This document shows, one piece after another, positions 16,875 through 25,294 of a stretch of 64,000 bases of DNA (position 1 is the first letter of the stretch; the number at the start of each line of letters is the position of its first letter). Made by a program: the position numbers and the translations under genes. The notes under the pieces were generated by a model. It saw nothing but the letters and a program-made list of their open reading frames with translations, did no database searches and was not told where the DNA came from. The DNA is taken from NCBI GenBank assembly GCA_011050675.1, contig DRFI01000023.1:142079-206078 (forward strand), written 5' to 3'. This DNA comes from Maribacter sp. Lineage in GTDB: Bacteria > Bacteroidota > Bacteroidia > Flavobacteriales > Flavobacteriaceae.

Positions 16875-17270
16875 CTCGTACTTATCAAAATATTGAATTT
16901 GATCTTCTATTCTTTTTATAACCATATTCATCATACGCTTATTTAGCGCTGAAGAATTTTGAATATAAATTTCATACTCCTCAACAGTAAGTTGACCTAT
17001 GATCATACCCTTCAAAGAGTTTCTTAGTTTAACGTCTTTTTGAATGGCTTTGGTAATATAATCCATACGTTTTTCAAGCGTTAGCTCGTAAAATGTATTC
17101 TTCATTTTTTTAATGTAATTCCTAAAAGAGACTAGTAATAAGTCGTTTTGTAGTTTTATAATTGGTCTTAAAGTTTGATTCTGAAATCGTTCAGCATCAC
17201 TCATTTCAGGCATTATTTTGGCAGAGGCAATTAAAGGGCGTATCGATAGCAATTTCTGTGTTCTGTCCAT
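16866..17270 (-). CDS. Conserved hypothetical helical protein
   Basis: 134 residues, mostly helical, starting MDRTQKLLSIRPLIASAKIM. Similar flavobacterial proteins are often labelled glyoxalase, but I see no glyoxalase (VOC) motif, metal ligands or beta pattern, so that name should not be trusted. No signal or membrane segment. It is convergent with and overlaps the DUF2461 gene by nine bases. Confidence 0.7.
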   Translation of the reverse strand: MDRTQKLLSIRPLIASAKIMPEMSDAERFQNQTLRPIIKLQNDLLLVSFRNYIKKMKNTFYELTLEKRMDYITKAIQKDVKLRNSLKGMIIGQLTVEEYEIYIQNSSALNKRMMNMVIKRIEDQIQYFDKYELV

Positions 17271-17486
17271 TATGTTTTGATTTTACTTAAAGGTACGTAT
17301 TAGATAAAACTCATATGTTAAGCCGTTGATAAGTTTTAAACCTATTATAAACAATAAAGCTAGTGTCAAAAAAAGACCTATTAAATTAAGGGTATAATAA
17401 TTCTGTCAAGGGACAATTATTAATATATAAGTTATTAATTGTTCCACTGTTGCAATTGGTAATTCGTTCTACTAACTGAGTCTAAA

Positions 17487-17518
17487 TTGTATTTTTCTTT
17501 ATTTACAGCCTAACTTTG
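17487..17518 (+). promoter_or_regulatory. Bacteroidota-type promoter for the thioesterase gene
   Basis: TTG at 17487-17489 and TAACTTTG at 17511-17518 match the -33 TTG and -7 TAnnTTTG consensus with a 21-nt spacer. The predicted start of transcription is about 20 nt before ATG 17546. Confidence 0.6.
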
Positions 17519-17545
17519 CAAAGTAAATTTTCAAAAAATAAGACT

Positions 17546-17947
17546 ATGAGATTTCATACTAGAAAATTAGTAAAGCCTGGTGACCTAAACTCTAACGGTA
17601 CTTTATTTGGAGGTCAGTTACTAGCATGGATAGATGAGGAAGCTGCGCTTTACGCCATTATTCAATTAGAAAATGGAAAAATTGTAACCAAATATATGTC
17701 CGAAATTAATTTCATGAGCGCTGCCGTTAAAGGAGACGTTATTGAAATTGGTATTGAAGTAGTAAAATTTGGTAAAACATCGTTAACCTTAAACTGTGAG
17801 GTTCGTAATAAAATGAACCACGAAACAATTGTTACTGTAGACAATATTATAATGGTCAACCTTGGTGAAAACGGAAAGCCTAAGCCACATGGTAAAACTA
17901 AAATTGAGTTCGTAAAAGATCGTTTGGCAGCAATGGGTGAAGATTAA
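17546..17947 (+). CDS. Acyl-CoA thioesterase, hotdog fold (YciA-like)
   Basis: 133 residues from ATG 17546; the open frame reaches a TTG at 17516 that lies inside the promoter, so it is not used. Family features are GDLNSNGTLFGGQLLAWIDE (the helix with the catalytic Asp), YMSEINFMSAAVKGD and the strand SLTLNCEVR. It would hydrolyse acyl-CoA in the cytoplasm; chain-length preference is unknown. The 3' end overlaps the convergent M19 dipeptidase gene by 4 nt. Confidence 0.85.
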   Translation: MRFHTRKLVKPGDLNSNGTLFGGQLLAWIDEEAALYAIIQLENGKIVTKYMSEINFMSAAVKGDVIEIGIEVVKFGKTSLTLNCEVRNKMNHETIVTVDNIIMVNLGENGKPKPHGKTKIEFVKDRLAAMGED

Positions 17948-19233
17948 CTTTCACCCATTTCTTTAGCTACGGCTTGTACCTTATCAAGTACTCTCATAAG
18001 GTTACCGCCCCATAGTTTTGCTATTTCTTCTTCAGTATAACCACGTTCTACAAGTTCTAACGTTACATTGAAAGTTTCAGAAGCATCGTTCCAACCTTCT
18101 ATACCACCACCACCATCAAAATCTGAACTGATACCAACATAGTCTACACCTATTAGTTTTACCATATAATCTATGTGGTTAACAAAATCGGCTACATTAA
18201 CTGCTTCTGGTGCATCTGTTTTATTTACTGCCAATTCCTTACCTATTTTAAGAACCTTTGGATAGTTTTCCATAAAAGTTTCTTTATCAGAATCTGATAA
18301 ACTAGAAATCTGAGAACGCTCGTACCAAGCAATACTTAAAGAATCCGCTACTTGCTGATAAATAGATTTCATGTAAGCTGCTCTTGCTTCATGTTTTTCT
18401 GTATTCAAATAAGAGCTAAACGCAACAGTTTGTACGACTCCGCCATTTTCTTTCATCATCATTAATTGCTCATCATCTAGGTTTCTACTATGACCACATA
18501 AAGCTCTTGCCGAAGAATGAGATGCTATAATAGGCGCTTTTGATAATGATATCATTTGTTTCATAGCTTCTTTAGATGGGTGAGAAACATCAATCATAAT
18601 CCCCAATCTATTCATTTCTATTACAGCTTCTTTTCCTAAATCACTTAATCCATTATGTAACCATGTATCATCGGCTTCACCGGTATTGGAATCTGAAAAT
18701 TGGCTATGACCATTATGTGCCAATGAAATATAGCGTGCACCTAAATTGTAATAGTTTTCAAACTCTCCCATATCCGTTCCAATAGGGTAGGCGTTTTCTA
18801 CACCGATCATAGCAGCTTTTTTACCAGAGCCTACAATTCGTTTTACATCATTGGATGTTAAGGCTAATTCTATTTGGTCTGGAGCAATTTCTTCACAAAG
18901 CTTATGTATTGCCTCAAATTTTTGCATTGCATTCTCCTTAGCTTTTGCATAGCCTTCATCTGTAAGGGTATCTTGCCCGGTGTATACTATTAACCAAGAA
19001 ACGTCTAAACCACCTTCTTTCATCTTAGGTATGTTAACCTGAGTGTCTAGTTTCTGCGAGTAATTGATACTGTCGGTAAAGTTCTTGATATTAATGTCAT
19101 TATGGGTGTCGATCGTAATAACATCTTCATGTATTCGCTGTGCTTTTTCAAGCGTAGTTTCTACAATTTTTTCTTTTTTTTCTGCACAAGAAATTGCGGT
19201 TATAAAACACATAAAATAGATAAGCTGCTTCAT
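17944..19233 (-). CDS. Peptidase family M19 membrane dipeptidase, lipoprotein
   Basis: 429 residues with a lipoprotein-like signal (lipobox ITAISC, Cys16). The zinc peptidase core has IDTHNDIN (HxD), the bridging glutamate in GVENAYPIG, the later SLAHNGHSQFSD, IDVSHPSKE and IASHSSARAL, and ISSDFDGGGG near the end. M19 enzymes cleave dipeptides, including D-amino-acid forms. It is expected at the periplasmic or outer-membrane face. It overlaps the convergent thioesterase by 4 nt. Confidence 0.9.
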   Translation of the reverse strand: MKQLIYFMCFITAISCAEKKEKIVETTLEKAQRIHEDVITIDTHNDINIKNFTDSINYSQKLDTQVNIPKMKEGGLDVSWLIVYTGQDTLTDEGYAKAKENAMQKFEAIHKLCEEIAPDQIELALTSNDVKRIVGSGKKAAMIGVENAYPIGTDMGEFENYYNLGARYISLAHNGHSQFSDSNTGEADDTWLHNGLSDLGKEAVIEMNRLGIMIDVSHPSKEAMKQMISLSKAPIIASHSSARALCGHSRNLDDEQLMMMKENGGVVQTVAFSSYLNTEKHEARAAYMKSIYQQVADSLSIAWYERSQISSLSDSDKETFMENYPKVLKIGKELAVNKTDAPEAVNVADFVNHIDYMVKLIGVDYVGISSDFDGGGGIEGWNDASETFNVTLELVERGYTEEEIAKLWGGNLMRVLDKVQAVAKEMGES

Positions 19234-19375
19234 AGAGTAAGTTTAGACCTCCAATTTAGGGGTATTCACAACAAATAACCACTCTTAGAGAACATTTTAT
19301 TGTTCACACAGAGGTTATGGTGCATTTTTAGATAATTATAAATAATAAGCCCTTTAAACTAAAGAATACCTATTT

Positions 19376-21136
19376 ATGCCTATTTCAAAAACTAAGGATT
19401 TACTTGGTCAATTATCTCAACTAGAAAGAACTGTAAGTGAATTCTCTTTCGAGGAATTAAATACCGACGAAGCTAAGGTGTTAAAAAACTCTTTTAACAC
19501 GTTTAGATCTAGTTTAGAAAATCATATTTATGATTCTAAAGAAGAGCACCCTCTTCCACAGAAAAAGGAATTTGATGCTGGGAATAGACAAGATATTTCT
19601 CAAAAACAATTCATAGCTCATATAAGCCACGAAATAAGAACGCCTCTAAACAGTATTATTGGTTATGCAAATCTTCTGAACGATGAAAGATTAACTCAGG
19701 GACAGCATAAAAAAGTAGATGCTATAAAATTTGCATCTAATACGCTGTTAAAACTAATTAATGAGGTTCTGGAATATTCTAAAATATCTTCAGGAAATAC
19801 CAATTTTGAGACTGTAGATTTTAATCTGCATAGTTTACTTAAAGACGTTATGTTTTTATGTGAAACGCTAGTCTTGGATAGAAAAATAGAATTACTAATA
19901 GATATTGATGAAAGTGTACCTAAAATAGTAAAAGGAGACCCATCTAAACTTTCTCAAGTTCTTTTAAATCTGTTAGGTAATTCAGTGAAATTTGTTGAAA
20001 AAGGTTTTATAAAACTTGAAGTTTTTTCTAAGGAAACTTCAAATGGTAATTGTATGCTGCAGTTCTCTGTTGCCGATACTGGTATTGGTATTTCATCAGA
20101 AAAGGTAAATACAATATTCGATCAATATACTCAGGCAGAAGATGATACTTCTAGCAAATATGGTGGTACCGGTTTAGGTTTAACCATTACAAAAGAAATT
20201 ATCGAGAAACTCAAAGGTGAGATAGAAATTGAAAGCGAACTTAATAAAGGTACTAAGGTAACTTTTAGATTGCCTTACCCTTATGGAAGTTCTTCTGATA
20301 TTATTGATGAATCTGTAAAGAATAATAAAAATTTAAAGAACGGGAAATTATTAGCTGGTACCGAGATTATGGTGTTTGAAGACAATCAAATGAATCAGCT
20401 TTTAATAGTTGAGCAATTGACCAAATGGGGATGTAAAGTACACACCGACATTACACTTGATAAAGGATTGGAAATTTTAACTACCAATAACATAGACCTT
20501 ATTCTAATGGATTTGAAAATGCCGAATTTAAACGGATTTGAGGTTTCTAAAGTCATTAGAGGTAACGACAATTCGAAAGTAAATTCAATTCCTATTGTTG
20601 CTTTTAGTGCAGATTTCACCGAAAGGGACAGCAAAGAATGTAAAGAAATAGGGATTAACGATTTTCTCCTTAAACCATACACCTTAGAAGATTTAATGTC
20701 GACCATAGTAAAGAATAAGAGAAAGAAAGTTGAACCTTCAGAGTTTACTTCAATACTGCAGAAACCAATGATAGAGCCAAAAGAAACCACGGTAGTTGAC
20801 CTTACAAGTCTTTTAAAAGATTGTTTTGGAGAGATTGATATGTTGAATGAGCTTATTAAGTTATTTAAACTTAATGCCATTGAGTTCATTGGTAATGTAA
20901 AAGTCCATTTACAGACCGAGGATTTGAAACAGATAGCATTATCTGCCCATAAACTAAAGGCTGGGTTTGCAATGATCAAAGCTGACGGCATGCGCAATTT
21001 AATTGTTGAGCTAGAATCTAGCTGCAAAACAGAAAAGCCTAACAAAGTAAGAGAGTTATACGAAGCTTTTTTAAATGATTATCCATTGTTGGAAAAAAAC
21101 CTAACCGATGAGTTAAAATTATTGAACAAGAAATAA
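19376..21136 (+). CDS. Cytoplasmic hybrid histidine kinase with receiver and Hpt domains
   Basis: 586 residues with no membrane segment. Order: short N-terminal region; HisKA with His85 in HISHEIRTPL; HATPase_c with N box LNLLGNSVKF, G1 DTGIGI and G2 GGTGLGLTI; receiver domain from about 328 with Asp379 in LMDLKMPNLNG; C-terminal Hpt with His525 in SAHKLKAGF. This gives a full internal relay (His, Asp, His) that needs an external receiver: the single-domain regulator starts 1 nt after this gene. It is first in a block leading to glycosyltransferase and export genes and probably controls that block's activity. Confidence 0.92.
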   Translation: MPISKTKDLLGQLSQLERTVSEFSFEELNTDEAKVLKNSFNTFRSSLENHIYDSKEEHPLPQKKEFDAGNRQDISQKQFIAHISHEIRTPLNSIIGYANLLNDERLTQGQHKKVDAIKFASNTLLKLINEVLEYSKISSGNTNFETVDFNLHSLLKDVMFLCETLVLDRKIELLIDIDESVPKIVKGDPSKLSQVLLNLLGNSVKFVEKGFIKLEVFSKETSNGNCMLQFSVADTGIGISSEKVNTIFDQYTQAEDDTSSKYGGTGLGLTITKEIIEKLKGEIEIESELNKGTKVTFRLPYPYGSSSDIIDESVKNNKNLKNGKLLAGTEIMVFEDNQMNQLLIVEQLTKWGCKVHTDITLDKGLEILTTNNIDLILMDLKMPNLNGFEVSKVIRGNDNSKVNSIPIVAFSADFTERDSKECKEIGINDFLLKPYTLEDLMSTIVKNKRKKVEPSEFTSILQKPMIEPKETTVVDLTSLLKDCFGEIDMLNELIKLFKLNAIEFIGNVKVHLQTEDLKQIALSAHKLKAGFAMIKADGMRNLIVELESSCKTEKPNKVRELYEAFLNDYPLLEKNLTDELKLLNKK

Positions 21137-21137
21137 T

Positions 21138-21503
21138 ATGGGTAAACGTGTATTATTAGCGGATGACGACCAACTTTTGGCTTCCTTATTAAACTTTAGG
21201 TTAAAGAAAGGTGGGTACTCTGTACATCATTCTGTTAATGGTAAAGAAGTAAAAGAGTATTTAAAAAATGAAATGCCAGACATTATTGTCAGTGATATTA
21301 TGATGCCATATTTTTCTGGTATTGAGCTCATTGACTTTGTGCGAAACGAACTAAAATCAAAAACGCCTATCATAATTATTTCATCTGCAGGTAATGAACA
21401 GAATGTTCTTACAGCTTTTGAGTTAGGTGCAAATGATTTCATTACTAAACCGGTAAGTCCAACAGAATTATTAGTACGCATAGCAAGAGAGATAAATAAG
21501 TAA
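21138..21503 (+). CDS. Single-domain response regulator
   Basis: 121 residues, receiver only: acidic pocket ADDD (8-11), phospho-acceptor Asp53 in VSDIMMPYFSG, SSAG, and KPVS. There is no output domain, so it acts by protein contact, likely receiving phosphate from the Hpt domain of the preceding hybrid kinase. The next gene encodes a membrane-anchored HEAT-repeat protein, a reasonable candidate contact partner. Confidence 0.9.
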   Translation: MGKRVLLADDDQLLASLLNFRLKKGGYSVHHSVNGKEVKEYLKNEMPDIIVSDIMMPYFSGIELIDFVRNELKSKTPIIIISSAGNEQNVLTAFELGANDFITKPVSPTELLVRIAREINK

Positions 21504-21515
21504 CCAAAAAACCAT

Positions 21516-23867
21516 TTGTTGATTCCCCCAAAACAAATTAAAATATCGTTAATAACAGCACCAGAATTCAATTTAGAATATCTGTGGTGGCTTACTATAT
21601 TGTTTTTTGTCTTGTCTGTTATTTATTTTTTTGGAGTTTTTCTGATTAGGAACAGAATTACTTCTAAGAACAGTCGTACAAAAGATAAAAAAATCCAATT
21701 CTCCCCTATGATCAATGAATTCCTATTCTTTGAAGATTCAAATACTAAGGAGGAAAAAATGAACTACTTAAACCTTAAAATCCAAATAAGGGAATTAATT
21801 AAAAACGATTTCGATAGAAATGTTCTTACCGAGGTGTTGCTAGATTTACGAAAAGATTTATCTGGGCAATCGCAAACCGTATTAATCGATTTATATAAAG
21901 ATTTAGGATTGCATAATGATGCTTATGAAAAATTAAGCAGCAGAAAATGGCAAGTTGTATCTAGTGGTATATTAGAGTTAACTACTATGGAAGTTGATGA
22001 ATCTTATGGTTTAATCATAAAATTCATTAACCATAGACAAAGTACTATTCGCAAGCAAGCAGAAATAGCAGTAGTTAATTTGAAAGAAGAAGGAATTAAA
22101 TATTTCCTCGATAATACAAAATATAAAATTGCAGAATGGCAACAATTGAAGTTGTTAGACGTGCTAAGGCACAAACCTAATTTTAATGCTCCTCAATTTG
22201 GACTTTGGTTAACTGCAACGAATACACATGTGGTATTGTTTTCATTGAGATTGATAAAATATTACAATCAAAACGAAGCAGAACAATCTATTATCACCCT
22301 TCTAAAACATAAGAATCGCGATATACAGGCAGAAGCTATTGAATGTATTAAAGACTTTCATTTCGTAAGTGCCTTGCCTACATTAAAACTAGTGTATCCA
22401 AAAGCTAGTCATGATATTAAAATAGCCATTTTAGATGCTATTGGAGAAGTAGGTTCTGAAAATGAAGTATCCTTTTTAGAATTCTTGAAATCTACAGAAC
22501 GTCATTTTAACATCAAAGGAAAGGTAAATAGTACGTTGAATAAAATTAATCCGGAAAGTGTACTGCCAACAAAGAACATCTCGACTGCAGAATTTTATGA
22601 ATCTGAAATTGAAATAGAAGAAACACTTTCTACTAATAACGAAATTAAAAAAGAGGTAGAGCTTTCAATAACTGAACCTGTTTTGGATATTACAATGGAA
22701 TTAAACAATGAACCAGAACTCTCAGAAGAGAATATCGAATTGGAATCAGTAGCTATAAATAGCTTACCAAATGAAGAAACGGAAGGCGAAATTGTAAATG
22801 AAACTAGTACTGATAAAATTGAAGATGAAGTTGAGTTGGATATAGAAGTTGCTAGTGATAGTGTCGAACAACTTGACATAGATTTAACTTTCTTAACACA
22901 TGTCAATGATAAAAATGAACAGGCAAATAATGACGTAGAAGTTGTAGAGGATGAAGAAGTTAAAAAAGTAGAGCTAGCTGAATTAGTTGAGGAGCTAGAA
23001 AATGAATTAACCTTTAATTTTCTGCCATTCGTGATTGAAGAGGTTGCTTATAAAGAGGAGATTTCAGCTTTTGTAGAAGAGGATTTTGAACCATTATTTG
23101 TGTTGGATGATGGTTTTATTGATGAACAAGAAGAAGTAGCATCTTTAACCCTGGGTGAAAGAACAACAAATGAATTTGAAGATATCGACTGGTCTACAGT
23201 TACTGCAGAAGCCATAACCGATAATTATTGCGAGCCTTCTAGTATAGATGAGCCATTAGTTTCTTTTGAGAGTGATGGAATTTCATTCTCTGCTAATTTT
23301 ATGCCTCAAGAAGAGTTAGACGCTATGGTAATTCTAGAAAATATTGCGGAATTGGGAGATTGCCGTGAGCTAGATGTGTTACAGAATATTGCAGATAAAA
23401 ATAGCTCTGCCCTTGTAAAAGAACGTGCTAATGAATTAATTCAAAAATTCTTATATCAATCCCCGAGACCTACGGAATTATTTTCAGCAGATAACAACCT
23501 TTCTGAAAGTGTATTTACAGAAATATATAATCTGGCAGATGAAGAAACGAAACTTATGCTTTTAAGTGAAATTAAAAGTGTTGGTGACGAAAAAGAAATA
23601 CACTTACTTGAAAGTGTTATTAAAACGGAATCAAAATTTCTAGCAAAAGCAGCTACTGAAGCGTTAGAAAATATTAAATCTCAACTATCACTAGTAACTG
23701 AGTTTATTCCTAAAGAAATAGATAATGATTCTATTTTTGATGTTGATTTTGAAATAGAACTTAGCGAGTCAATTAAGAGGAATATAGCATCGAATAATAG
23801 CGGTTCTACCTTATTCGATCAATTGTGCTCTATGTCCAACTCTTTATACAAAAAGAAAAATGGATAG
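21516..23867 (+). CDS. Membrane-anchored HEAT-repeat protein with acidic linker
   Basis: 783 residues. The start is TTG 21516, 12 nt after the response regulator; the first ATG comes after the membrane segment, so it cannot be the start. One membrane helix at about residues 22-45 (WWLTILFFVLSVIYFFG), a basic stretch, then HEAT-like helical pairs (about 65-335), a long Glu/Asp-rich low-complexity linker (about 345-590) and a second helical block (about 595-735) with NIAELGDCRELDVLQNIAD. HEAT repeats form protein-binding solenoids. Placed between a response regulator and a processive glycosyltransferase, overlapping the latter by 8 nt, it looks like an adaptor linking signal and synthase. That role is inferred. 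Confidence 0.75.
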   Translation: MLIPPKQIKISLITAPEFNLEYLWWLTILFFVLSVIYFFGVFLIRNRITSKNSRTKDKKIQFSPMINEFLFFEDSNTKEEKMNYLNLKIQIRELIKNDFDRNVLTEVLLDLRKDLSGQSQTVLIDLYKDLGLHNDAYEKLSSRKWQVVSSGILELTTMEVDESYGLIIKFINHRQSTIRKQAEIAVVNLKEEGIKYFLDNTKYKIAEWQQLKLLDVLRHKPNFNAPQFGLWLTATNTHVVLFSLRLIKYYNQNEAEQSIITLLKHKNRDIQAEAIECIKDFHFVSALPTLKLVYPKASHDIKIAILDAIGEVGSENEVSFLEFLKSTERHFNIKGKVNSTLNKINPESVLPTKNISTAEFYESEIEIEETLSTNNEIKKEVELSITEPVLDITMELNNEPELSEENIELESVAINSLPNEETEGEIVNETSTDKIEDEVELDIEVASDSVEQLDIDLTFLTHVNDKNEQANNDVEVVEDEEVKKVELAELVEELENELTFNFLPFVIEEVAYKEEISAFVEEDFEPLFVLDDGFIDEQEEVASLTLGERTTNEFEDIDWSTVTAEAITDNYCEPSSIDEPLVSFESDGISFSANFMPQEELDAMVILENIAELGDCRELDVLQNIADKNSSALVKERANELIQKFLYQSPRPTELFSADNNLSESVFTEIYNLADEETKLMLLSEIKSVGDEKEIHLLESVIKTESKFLAKAATEALENIKSQLSLVTEFIPKEIDNDSIFDVDFEIELSESIKRNIASNNSGSTLFDQLCSMSNSLYKKKNG

Positions 23868-25290
23868 TGAGTTATTTGGAGTAGTATTGGAATACATCAA
23901 TTTTGTATTCTTTGTATTTACGTTAGTTCTGTTTGTAATGTTTTCTGCAATGGCGTATTTCTCTACTCGAAATTCTCTTCATTATAGAAATAAGAACAGT
24001 TTTACAGATATTTCCAAGATAATGGCTTCACCGTTGGCTCCAACTATTACCATTATTGCGCCAGCTTATAACGAAGGGTTAACCATTGTTGAAAACATAA
24101 GGTCCTTATTATCATTACAATATGTAAACTACGATGTAATGGTAGTGAACGATGGTAGTAAAGACGATACGCTGCAAAAATTAATAGATTCATACGACCT
24201 AGAGAAAATTGATGTTGAGATGGACCCAGACTGGAAATCTAAAACAGTTCGGGGCATTTACAAATCAAAAAATAGAGCTTTTGAAAAACTAACCGTGGTT
24301 GATAAAATGAACGGTGGTAAGTCTGATGCTTTAAATGCAGGTGTTTCTTTATCTACCAGTAAATATGTTGGTTGTATAGATGTTGATTGCCTATTACAGC
24401 CCGATGCATTATTACATGTAGTGAAGTCTTTCTTTCAACGTTCCAAAAAACGGGTAATTGCGGTTGGTGGAGTTATACGGGTTGCAAATTCTTGCATAAT
24501 ACAAGGCGGACAGTTAGAAGAAATTAGATTGCCTACCAATTGGTTGGCCAGATTTCAACTTTTAGAATATACCAGATCCTTCATTTTAGGTAGAATGGCT
24601 TGGGGTAGAATAGACAGTTTGTTAATTATTTCTGGGGCATTCGGTTTTTTTGAGCGTGAAATTGCCTTGGCCGTTGGTGGTTATGATACGGATACGGTTG
24701 GTGAGGATATGGAAATCGTTTTTAAAATGCGTAGGTATATGCATGACAGAAAAGAACCATATACTATAGAATATATACCTGATCCGCTATGCTGGACAGA
24801 AGTACCTGAAGACCTTAATATACTTGTAAATCAACGGGATCGTTGGGCACGTGGAAATCTAGAAACATTGTTTAAGCATAAAGACATGCTGTTCAATTCA
24901 AAATATGGGAGGTTAGGTTTGTTAAGTTATCCATACTGGTTTTTCTATGAATGGCTTTCTCCGTTATTGGAGTTTTTCGGCTTTTTCACCATCCTACTTT
25001 TTGCCTATTTAGGTATTCTTAATTGGGAATTCTTTTTAATGATTACGTTAGCCATATTCCTGTTTTCGATCATGATTTCTTTCTATGCTATTTTGTGGGA
25101 TGTGTATTCATATAATCAATACCGGAAAACAAAAGACATTTTAATATTAATGGGCTTAGCTATTTTAGAGCCTTTCATTTTTCACCCAATCGTAGTATAT
25201 GCTGCAGTTAGGGGTAACTATAAAAAATTATTCAAAATAAAATCTGGTTGGGGATCCCAAGTTAGAAAAGGTTTTGCAAAAGCAACTTAA
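23860..25290 (+). CDS. Processive family 2 glycosyltransferase (BcsA/PgaC/YaiP-like)
   Basis: 476 residues: a membrane segment at about 12-33, then a GT-A domain with APAYNEG, VNDGSKDD (Asp98), the metal-binding DVD (174-176), the acceptor-site GED (281-283) and QRDRW (325-329), the (Q/R)xxRW motif of processive synthases. About three membrane segments follow (about 368-388, 391-412 and 427-449). Such enzymes polymerise sugars and pass the chain through the inner membrane. No PilZ domain is seen, so control by cyclic di-GMP is not obvious. It overlaps the HEAT gene by 8 nt and the next gene starts 4 nt later. Polymer identity is unknown. Confidence 0.9.
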   Translation: MDSELFGVVLEYINFVFFVFTLVLFVMFSAMAYFSTRNSLHYRNKNSFTDISKIMASPLAPTITIIAPAYNEGLTIVENIRSLLSLQYVNYDVMVVNDGSKDDTLQKLIDSYDLEKIDVEMDPDWKSKTVRGIYKSKNRAFEKLTVVDKMNGGKSDALNAGVSLSTSKYVGCIDVDCLLQPDALLHVVKSFFQRSKKRVIAVGGVIRVANSCIIQGGQLEEIRLPTNWLARFQLLEYTRSFILGRMAWGRIDSLLIISGAFGFFEREIALAVGGYDTDTVGEDMEIVFKMRRYMHDRKEPYTIEYIPDPLCWTEVPEDLNILVNQRDRWARGNLETLFKHKDMLFNSKYGRLGLLSYPYWFFYEWLSPLLEFFGFFTILLFAYLGILNWEFFLMITLAIFLFSIMISFYAILWDVYSYNQYRKTKDILILMGLAILEPFIFHPIVVYAAVRGNYKKLFKIKSGWGSQVRKGFAKAT

Positions 25291-25294
25291 GATA

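Noticed and set aside
16866..17270. Glyoxalase
   Set aside because: Relatives sometimes carry this name, but there are no VOC metal ligands or beta-alpha-beta pattern in the sequence.
20395..21045. 216-codon minus-strand open frame opposite the hybrid kinase
   Set aside because: It lies fully antisense to clear receiver and Hpt domains, has serine-rich low-information sequence, and has no recognisable motif.
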